Part shown: in pieces, positions 57,960 to 64,000 of the stretch
How the letters are laid out: every line of letters starts with the position of its first letter
How positions within the stretch are numbered: the stretch's first letter is position 1
Source: Enterobacillus tribolii
GTDB lineage: Bacteria; Pseudomonadota; Gammaproteobacteria; Enterobacterales; Enterobacteriaceae
Length of the DNA stretch: 64,000 nucleotides
Assembly: GCF_003363015.1 (NCBI RefSeq)
Contig: NZ_QRAP01000005.1
Location: 186,001-250,000, forward strand
Reading direction: 5' to 3'
The notes under the pieces: generated by a model
Told to the model about the DNA's origin: nothing
The model's input: the letters and a program-made list of their open reading frames with translations, nothing else
The model's database searches: none
Program-made: the position numbers and the translations under genes

Positions 57960-59006
57960 ATGAACGCGAACAGCTATGACAATTTATTAAAAAGTAAATC
58001 GCGTTTGGTATTACTGCTTTTTCTGTTACTTAACGGCTCGCTGGCATTTTATGCCCTGCTGAATCCCTTACAGACCAACCCGCCCTATACGCTGCCCGGC
58101 ATCGCCGTGCTGTGCCTGAGCGTACTTTGCGGCGGTATCTTCTTCTTTCAGAAAAACGGCTATATTTTAAAGCTCAATATCTCCGCCTTAATACTGGGGA
58201 TATTATGGGCTGCGCATATTTCAATTAAATTCGCGCACGTACAAAGCAACGAACACACTTTTTTATTACTGAATTTATTCAGTATTTTTTTCATTGGCAT
58301 GATCGCGCTTTCCGATCATTTTCTGGCATTTTGCCTGTATGCCCTGCCCTCGTCGCTGGCTGCTCTTTACCTGAACGATCTGCATAATATTTCACGCATC
58401 ATATTTATCGTGGTGCTTCCGCTGGTCGCTTTTTCGGTGAATCTGATGATGGGCCGCCGCCTTGAGCACTTCACCCGGCGGCTGGTCACGCGTTTGGAAC
58501 AGGATCGGGAACGCTACAACGATCTCAGCATGCAGGATCCCCTGACCGGCCTGCTGAACCGGCGCGGGCTGGAGGAGAAATTCAGCGAATTCAAAACAAC
58601 CGATACCGATCACTCCCCTCATTTCGTCGTCATGATCGACATCGATCATTTCAAATCCTTCAATGACCGCTACGGGCACCAGCTGGGCGATCGCACGCTG
58701 GTTGTGATCTCCTCGGTTATCCGCGATGCGCTCCGCGGGCGCGATCTGGCCGTGCGCTACGGCGGGGAAGAGTTTTTGCTGGTCCTGCGCGACGCCTCGG
58801 AAACGCTGGCCGTACAGTTGTGCGAGCACATCCGCCAGCACGTTGAAAAAATGACGACCGATAACGACATTCCCTGCCGGATAACGCTTTCCGCCGGGCT
58901 GGCTCCCCTGCGCCGCCACAATCTGGAAGAAGCCATCACCCGCGCAGATGAGGCGCTTTATTTGTCGAAACAGCGCGGACGCAATATCGTTTCCCTGGCG
59001 ACCTGA
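57960..59006 (+). CDS. Membrane diguanylate cyclase
   Basis: A 348-residue protein with six hydrophobic segments in 1-175 (among them LVLLLFLLLNGSLAFYALLN and IALSDHFLAFCLYALPSSLA) and a GGDEF domain about 190-345. Active-site loop GGEEF at 268-272, with an inhibitory I-site RGRD five residues before it, so product inhibition is likely. DPLTGLLNRRG marks the domain start. It makes cyclic di-GMP, which controls motility and biofilm. Lies between iron-regulated genes. Confidence 0.92.
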   Translation: MNANSYDNLLKSKSRLVLLLFLLLNGSLAFYALLNPLQTNPPYTLPGIAVLCLSVLCGGIFFFQKNGYILKLNISALILGILWAAHISIKFAHVQSNEHTFLLLNLFSIFFIGMIALSDHFLAFCLYALPSSLAALYLNDLHNISRIIFIVVLPLVAFSVNLMMGRRLEHFTRRLVTRLEQDRERYNDLSMQDPLTGLLNRRGLEEKFSEFKTTDTDHSPHFVVMIDIDHFKSFNDRYGHQLGDRTLVVISSVIRDALRGRDLAVRYGGEEFLLVLRDASETLAVQLCEHIRQHVEKMTTDNDIPCRITLSAGLAPLRRHNLEEAITRADEALYLSKQRGRNIVSLAT

Positions 59007-59014
59007 ATCAGACT

Positions 59015-59036
59015 GTTGATAATAATTATCAGTTTT
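59015..59036 (+). promoter_or_regulatory. Fur box for the FhuF-like gene
   Basis: TTGATAATAATTATCAG is a near-perfect palindrome of the Fur type, about 45 bases before the FhuF-like start. Confidence 0.8.
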
Positions 59037-59078
59037 ATTATCATCACCATTCATTGAACTATCGCCGGATCATGCATC

Positions 59079-59861
59079 GTGAACATTACCGCGTTGTCCG
59101 CACTAAACGCATCCCCCTCAGCGGTTTTATCTCCCCAACCGCCTGACGCTCAAACGCTGAATGCCTTGTTCACGCAGCACTCCCCGCATTTCCTGACGAC
59201 GTTCCGGTTCAATGAAACCGACGGGATGCCGTATTCCCATTGGGCGCAGCCGGAAGCGTTCACCGCGCTGTTACAGCAATACCAGCAAGATCAATACGCC
59301 GGTTTTCCTGACAAAAAGCCGGAGCCGCGGGCACTGCACTCGCTGTGGGCACAATGGTATTTCGGGCTGCTGGTGCCGCCGGTCATGCTGCTGCTGCTGC
59401 TCGCTCCGTCGCCGATAGATACGCGCCCGCAAAACTTCAGGGTCTGCTTTCACGCCAGCGGCCGCCCGGAATCCTTTGTTTGCTTCCCTGCGCTTCCCGG
59501 CGCTGCGGACTATCCGCAAACGTCGCTGCAACGCCTGATCGGCTTTGTCGAACATCATTTACAGCCCGTAGTTACCCGGCTTGAGCAACTCAGCGGCCTG
59601 AGCGGTAAGCTGAACTGGAGCAACATCGGCTATGTCATGCACTGGTATCTGGGGGAATTGAAGCCGCTAATCGGCGCCTCCCTGTATCAGCAGTTGCAGC
59701 ACGCCCTGTTCTTCACCCCGCATTTTCCCGACGGCGGGGTGAACCCGCTTTACCGCACCGTATTGCTGCGCAACGGCGCCGTACAACGGCGGACCTGCTG
59801 CCAGCGCTACAAGCTGCCGAAGGTTAAATCCTGTCCGGATTGCCCATTGAACTTAACCTGA
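59079..59861 (+). CDS. FhuF-like ferric-siderophore reductase
   Basis: A 260-residue cytosolic iron-sulfur protein. The C-terminus carries the FhuF cysteine set, CC-x10-C-x2-C (RRTCCQRYKLPKVKSC then PDC), holding an unusual 2Fe-2S cluster. It releases iron from hydroxamate siderophores by reduction. GTG start by comparison of length. In E. coli fhuF also lies near rsmC and leuQPV, so this may be the orthologue or the equivalent of the Ysu system's reductase. Confidence 0.85.
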   Translation: MNITALSALNASPSAVLSPQPPDAQTLNALFTQHSPHFLTTFRFNETDGMPYSHWAQPEAFTALLQQYQQDQYAGFPDKKPEPRALHSLWAQWYFGLLVPPVMLLLLLAPSPIDTRPQNFRVCFHASGRPESFVCFPALPGAADYPQTSLQRLIGFVEHHLQPVVTRLEQLSGLSGKLNWSNIGYVMHWYLGELKPLIGASLYQQLQHALFFTPHFPDGGVNPLYRTVLLRNGAVQRRTCCQRYKLPKVKSCPDCPLNLT

Positions 59862-59862
59862 T

Positions 59863-59893
59863 AAAAAAACCGGCTTAATAAAGCCGGTTTTTT
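59863..59893 (+). terminator. Terminator after the FhuF-like gene
   Basis: AAACCGGCTT/AAGCCGGTTT stem with an AATA loop and a seven-T run. Confidence 0.93.
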
Positions 59894-60163
59894 TATTCCT
59901 GCGTTCTGCCCTGGATTCTATATAAAGGAAAATAATTAAAAAAGGCGCTATTAATAACCGCAGATACAAATAACTACATGATTAGTATGTCTATTTTAAC
60001 ATTCCTTATATGATTTTTGTGATGTAAATCACAATATCCACTCCATGTATTATTAAGCAAAAATAATTACTGACAAGTGATAATAATAATAACTATCATT
60101 CAGACTCTCATTTTGCACCAGAACGCATAACGCAGGTCTATTTGATTTTTGCAGGGATAACCA
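59894..60163 (+). promoter_or_regulatory. Receptor promoter region with CRP site and Fur box
   Basis: TGTGATGTAAATCACA at 60018-60033 is a perfect CRP site. GATAATAATAATAACTATCA within 60077-60100 is a Fur box. The arrangement suggests that carbon status activates, and iron represses, the siderophore operon. Confidence 0.82.
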
Positions 60164-62362
60164 ATGAACAGCCTTTCACGCCTCACCCTATCGCTGAGGA
60201 TGGCGCTTCCCGCCGGTCTTCTGCTTTTACCGCTGGTTTCCAGCGCGGATGATGCGGCTACCGCCGCCCCCGTCGACACGAATGGTAAAAAAAACGACAC
60301 CATCGTCGTCACTGCGCAGGATGAAAATAACCTGCCGCCGTTGGGGCGCTACCAGAACACCGGAACCAAGTCGACGCTCACCGCACAGGAGACGCCGCAA
60401 ACCATCAACACCGTAGAAGCGCAGGAGCTGGATGAACGCGGCATCAATGCCCTGAATGAAGCGCTGCGCTACGTGGCCGGCGTCACCACTGAAAACCGCG
60501 GCGGTGCCATTACCCGCTTTGACGAGTTCACGATCCGCGGCTTTAAGAACAGCGAAAACTATCTCGACGGCCTGCAACTGCCTTATAACGAATGGAATAT
60601 TCAGGGGCAGGTCGACACCTACATGCTCAACCGCATCGAAATCATGAAGGGTCCGGCGTCCGTGCTGTACGGCAACGCATCGCCGGGCGGCATCGTGAAC
60701 CTGATCAGCAAAAAGCCGGAGGAAAGCCAGAACACCGACCTGGAATTCAACACCGGCAACCAGAACCGCCGGGAAGGAAAAATCGACTCCACCGGCCGCA
60801 TCGGCGACAGCGACGTGACATACCGTTTCGTCGGCCTGGCCAGCGCCCGCGATGGGCAGGCCAAAACCACCCACGAGGAACGTTACCTGCTGGCGCCGTC
60901 CCTGCGCTGGGACATCAACGAAAACAACTCGCTGCTGGTGCAGGCTTTCCTACAAAACGATCCGAACGCAGGCGCTTACAGTTCGCTGCCCGCTTCCGGC
61001 ACCCTGTGGGGCAACCCCAACGGTCAGCTTCCCAGCAACGCTTACGTCGGCGACATCAACTGGGAATCTTACAAACGCAAGCAGGAGTCCGTCGGCTATC
61101 AGTTCGACCACCGGTTTAACGACGACTGGAGCTTCACCCAGAAAGCACGTTTCATGCACATCACCGCCTATCAGGAGAATACTTACAGCTCCAACGGCGG
61201 GCTGGACGCCGACCAGCGCACCCTGCAACGTCACCTCTACCTGACCGACGAAAGCATGGACTCGTTCACCATCGACAACCAGGTGGCCGGCAAATTCAAC
61301 ACCTGGATGCTGGAGCACAACGTGTTGGCCGGGATGGACTACCAGTGGCAGCACAACCGCACCATTTATCAGGACGGGCTGGCGCCGAGCATCGATATCT
61401 TCAACCCCGACAACAACCAAATCGACCGCAGCCAGGTCACCTTCCTGCCCGGATACGCCACCGATGCGCGCTATAAAATGCATCAAACCGGCTACTACCT
61501 GCAGGATCAAATCAACATCGACAGGCTGACGCTGTTGGCAGGCGGGCGCTACGATACTTACGAAAAACGCACCTATGGCCTGCAATACGGCGCCGACGTG
61601 AATGAAACCTTCTCACAGGACAAATTCACCAAGCGCTTCGGCGCGATGTACCACTTCGACAACGGCATTTCCCCCTACGTCGCGTATTCGGAAGGGTTTG
61701 AGCCGGTTGCCGGGCGCAACAAAAGCGGCGGTTCCTACAAACCGGAAACCAGCAAAATGTGGGAAGGCGGCGTGAAATTCGCTACGCCCAGCCAGGATAC
61801 CCAGTTCACCGCATCGGTGTTCGACATCAAGAAGAAAAACGCCCTGACATCCAACCCGGCGGGCGCCGATCCCTACGAGAAATACCAGACCGGCGAAGTG
61901 GAATCCAAAGGCTATGAACTTGAGCTGCGTACCTCGCCGCTGGAAAACCTGCTGCTGACCATGAACTACGCCTATACCGACGTGAAGGTCACCGAAGATG
62001 CCAACGCATCGCTGATCGGCAAACGTCCGGTACAAACGGCGAAAGACAACGCCAGCGCCTGGGCCAACTACACCATCGACACCACCTTCCTGCGCGGCCT
62101 GACCGTCGGCGCCGGTATCCGCTACATCGGCCGGATGGAAGTGGATCAGCAAAACAGCGCGCAGGTTCCCGCCGTCACGCTGTACGACATGGCAGCCAGC
62201 TATGAGCTGGGCAACCTGACGCCGGTGCTGGACGACGCCACGCTGAAAGTCGCGGTAAACAACCTGACCGACAAACGCTACATCGCCAGCTGTTACGACA
62301 GCAACAACTGCTGGTTCGGCGCGGAGCGCTCCGTGGTGGTCGGCGTGAAATACAGCTTCTGA
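60164..62362 (+). CDS. TonB-dependent ferric-hydroxamate siderophore receptor
   Basis: A 732-residue outer-membrane receptor of the FhuA/FoxA-like group. Signal peptide about 1-28, TonB box DTIVVTA at 45-51, plug domain about 60-190 (ETPQTINTVEAQEL, IRGFKNSENYLDGL, KGPASVLYGNASPGGIVNLI), then the beta barrel ending in Phe (VVVGVKYSF). A Cys pair near the C-terminus (ASCYDSNNCWFG) is as in FhuA-type receptors. Followed by siderophore biosynthesis genes, so it probably takes up their product. Ferrioxamine-like ligand plausible but unproven. Confidence 0.9.
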   Translation: MNSLSRLTLSLRMALPAGLLLLPLVSSADDAATAAPVDTNGKKNDTIVVTAQDENNLPPLGRYQNTGTKSTLTAQETPQTINTVEAQELDERGINALNEALRYVAGVTTENRGGAITRFDEFTIRGFKNSENYLDGLQLPYNEWNIQGQVDTYMLNRIEIMKGPASVLYGNASPGGIVNLISKKPEESQNTDLEFNTGNQNRREGKIDSTGRIGDSDVTYRFVGLASARDGQAKTTHEERYLLAPSLRWDINENNSLLVQAFLQNDPNAGAYSSLPASGTLWGNPNGQLPSNAYVGDINWESYKRKQESVGYQFDHRFNDDWSFTQKARFMHITAYQENTYSSNGGLDADQRTLQRHLYLTDESMDSFTIDNQVAGKFNTWMLEHNVLAGMDYQWQHNRTIYQDGLAPSIDIFNPDNNQIDRSQVTFLPGYATDARYKMHQTGYYLQDQINIDRLTLLAGGRYDTYEKRTYGLQYGADVNETFSQDKFTKRFGAMYHFDNGISPYVAYSEGFEPVAGRNKSGGSYKPETSKMWEGGVKFATPSQDTQFTASVFDIKKKNALTSNPAGADPYEKYQTGEVESKGYELELRTSPLENLLLTMNYAYTDVKVTEDANASLIGKRPVQTAKDNASAWANYTIDTTFLRGLTVGAGIRYIGRMEVDQQNSAQVPAVTLYDMAASYELGNLTPVLDDATLKVAVNNLTDKRYIASCYDSNNCWFGAERSVVVGVKYSF

Positions 62363-62373
62363 GTACCCTGTTC

Positions 62374-62395
62374 CGCCCCTTCTGCTGAAGGGGCG
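62374..62395 (+). terminator. Hairpin between receptor and monooxygenase genes
   Basis: CGCCCCTTC-TGCT-GAAGGGGCG, perfect 9-base stem, followed by only a short TATTT; probably partial termination or mRNA stabilisation within the operon. Confidence 0.55.
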
Positions 62396-62470
62396 TATTT
62401 ACCCGCCGGCCTTGCCGGTATCTGCTGGAACTTGCTGAGTAACCCCGTTTAATAACCGAAGGTCAGACTT

Positions 62471-63811
62471 ATGACTCAGTACTCCCCTGCGCCGCAAAAC
62501 GGCGTTTCCGTGGCGCCTTATGACTTTATCGCCATTGGCATCGGCCCTTTCAACCTCGGCCTGGCCTGCCTGACGCAGCCGCTGAAAGGCGTCAACGCCC
62601 TGTTTATCGATCAGAATACGGAATTCAACTGGCACCCCGGCATGATGCTGGAAAGCGCTCACCTGCAAACGCCGTTTATGGCCGATCTGGTAACGCTGGC
62701 CGACCCTACACACCCGTTGAGTTTTCTCAACTATATCAAGCAGCAGGGACGCATTTACTCATTCTATATCCGGGAAAATTTCTTCCTGATGCGCAAGGAG
62801 TACAACCAGTATTGCCAGTGGGCCGCGTCGCGGCTGAACAACCTGCGCTTTAACACCCGCGCGGAACGCATCGACTTTGACGCGCAGCAACAATGCTACC
62901 GCGTGACGTGCAGCGACACCCGCACCGGTCAGCCGTTGCATTTTCTGGCGCGCCGTCTGGTGCTGGGCACCGGTCCGCACCCCGCGATCCCCGACTGCTG
63001 CCTCGCGCATGCCGGCCGCATGACGCATGCCGCCGACTACCTGTCGCACAAAGAAACGCTGCAAACCCGGCGCAGCATTACCGTGGTCGGCAGCGGCCAA
63101 AGCGCAGCGGAGATTTTTTACGACCTGCTGGGCGACATTGATGAAAAGGGGTATCAGCTGAACTGGCTGACCCGCGCGCCGCGCTTCTTCCCGATGGAAT
63201 ACACCAAGCTGACGCTGGAAATGACGTCCCCGGAATACGTGGACTATTTCCATGCTCTGCCGGCAGCAAAACGGGACGAACTGAACCGGCTCCATCAGCC
63301 CTTGTACAAAGGCATCAACGGCAGCCTGATTAACGCCATTTTCGATCTGCTTTACATCAAACGCCTGAACGGCGAACTCAACGTCAATATGTTCACCAAC
63401 ACCGCGCTGGTGGGCGTGGCTCCGCAGGCGAACGGGAAAGCCCTGACGCTCTCCCTGCACCAGCACGAACAGGACAGCCGTTTCACCCTCAACAGCGAAG
63501 GCGTCGTGCTGTGTACCGGCTATCGCCATTCGATCCCCGCTTTCCTGGAAGGTATCCGCGATCGCATCGTCTGGGACGAACAGGGGCGCTACGATGTCGC
63601 CCGCAACTACAGCATCGACCACTCGCGTTCAGGCATCTTCGTGCAAAACGTCGGGCCGCATACCCACAGCTTCGTCACCCCGGACCTCGGCATGGCATGC
63701 TACCGCAACGCCTGGCTGCTGCGCGAAATGACCGGCACGGAACATTACCCGATAGAAGAACGCATCGCCTTCCAGCAATTTTCCGCCCCGCCAACAGGAG
63801 TCGTGTCATGA
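62471..63811 (+). CDS. Siderophore N-hydroxylating monooxygenase (lysine/diamine type)
   Basis: A 446-residue flavin monooxygenase. FAD motif GIGPFN at 23-28 (FIAIGIGPFNLGLACL), substrate region FNWHPGMMLESAHLQTPFM, NADPH motif VVGSGQSAAEIFYDLLG near 205-221 and the C-terminal LCTGYRHSIP. It N-hydroxylates lysine, cadaverine or putrescine, the first step to a hydroxamate. The style is that of AlcA/DfoA/YsuH proteins rather than IucD. The stop overlaps the next start (ATGA). Confidence 0.9.
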   Translation: MTQYSPAPQNGVSVAPYDFIAIGIGPFNLGLACLTQPLKGVNALFIDQNTEFNWHPGMMLESAHLQTPFMADLVTLADPTHPLSFLNYIKQQGRIYSFYIRENFFLMRKEYNQYCQWAASRLNNLRFNTRAERIDFDAQQQCYRVTCSDTRTGQPLHFLARRLVLGTGPHPAIPDCCLAHAGRMTHAADYLSHKETLQTRRSITVVGSGQSAAEIFYDLLGDIDEKGYQLNWLTRAPRFFPMEYTKLTLEMTSPEYVDYFHALPAAKRDELNRLHQPLYKGINGSLINAIFDLLYIKRLNGELNVNMFTNTALVGVAPQANGKALTLSLHQHEQDSRFTLNSEGVVLCTGYRHSIPAFLEGIRDRIVWDEQGRYDVARNYSIDHSRSGIFVQNVGPHTHSFVTPDLGMACYRNAWLLREMTGTEHYPIEERIAFQQFSAPPTGVVS

Positions 63812-64000
63812 CCCCGCTGATCTATGAAAAATACGTTCCGCCGCTGGGCAGCTTCGGCCTGCGCCTGTTGGATCCGGTACGCGATGCCTCGTTGCTGCAC
63901 CGCTGGGTCACTCAGCCCTATGCGCAATACTGGGGCATGCAGTCCCAGAGCCGGCAGGAGGTCTACACCTTTTACCGCGACCTGATGGCGCAGCACCCGC
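63808..64000 (+). CDS. N-hydroxy-amine acyltransferase, N-terminal part (runs off the right end)
   Basis: First 64 codons of a GNAT-fold acyltransferase as in AlcB/RhbD/IucB: LRLLDPVRDASLLHRWVTQP then YAQYWGMQSQ. It would acylate the hydroxylated diamine (acetyl or succinyl) before an IucA/IucC-type synthetase joins the units; that gene should follow beyond the window. Confidence 0.8.
   Translation, partial: MTPLIYEKYVPPLGSFGLRLLDPVRDASLLHRWVTQPYAQYWGMQSQSRQEVYTFYRDLMAQHP

Overview
The window is chromosomal DNA from a member of the Enterobacterales. Its core gene order is the region around 0/100 min of the E. coli map, read backwards: dnaJ-dnaK, satP, mogA, talB, yaaJ-like, yaaA, thrC-thrB-thrA-thrL, yjtD, arcA, creA, rob, gpmB, yjjX, trpR, slt, ettA, nadR, radA, serB, ytjB, deoD-B-A-C, yjjI-yjjW, yjjV, yjjU, osmY, prfC, rimI-holD, rsmC, three tRNA-Leu genes and a yjjZ/fhuF-like pair. 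Several E. coli genes of this stretch are absent (yaaX, creBCD, lplA, yjjJ, yjjG, ytjA). Together with the accessory genes, this suggests Yersiniaceae (Serratia-like) or Pectobacteriaceae rather than Escherichia or Salmonella. The genus cannot be fixed from the sequence alone.

Left end (1-3.3 kb): an AT-rich accessory island. It holds the start of a GH18 chitinase without a signal peptide, a short membrane-anchored ToxR/CadC-type regulator, a GH108 muramidase of the TtsA kind, a small three-helix holin and a LeuO/NodD-like LysR regulator. The combination resembles the phage-lysis-derived export systems called type 10 secretion, known for Serratia chitinases, typhoid toxin and Yersinia insecticidal Tc toxin. 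Two abutting perfect palindromes lie in the chitinase/regulator intergenic region, and related motifs lie upstream of the LysR gene.

3.5-34 kb: housekeeping genes. They include the heat-shock pair dnaK-dnaJ with a clear sigma-32 promoter, molybdopterin adenylyltransferase, transaldolase, the threonine operon with leader peptide and attenuator, the ArcA response regulator, TrpR with its operator, the lytic transglycosylase Slt, the translation factor EttA, the NAD regulator NadR and the repair ATPase RadA. Unusual inserts are an MHS-type transporter, a HAD phosphatase with an altered first motif, an L-2-hydroxyglutarate oxidase and a LysR/oxidoreductase divergent pair.

35-37 kb: a two-gene LuxR-type regulator operon whose first gene carries an in-frame TAA, preceded by a 59-codon open frame. 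37-50 kb: serB/ytjB, the nucleoside-catabolic deo operon, the YjjI glycyl-radical protein with its activase YjjW, a concentrative nucleoside transporter with a CRP site, a TatD-family nuclease, a patatin-like protein and OsmY.

50-57 kb: between prfC and rimI, where E. coli has yjjG, sits a self-contained lysis cassette of about 2.7 kb: S24-type cleavable repressor, holin, GH24 lysozyme, Rz and nested Rz1, with no virion or integrase genes. A 12-base operator-like word occurs upstream of both the repressor and the lysis genes. 57-64 kb: three near-identical tRNA-Leu(CAG) genes, then an iron island with three Fur-box-like sites. It contains a YjjZ-like protein, a membrane diguanylate cyclase, a FhuF-like ferric-siderophore reductase, a TonB receptor, and the first two genes of a hydroxamate siderophore pathway that runs off the right end.
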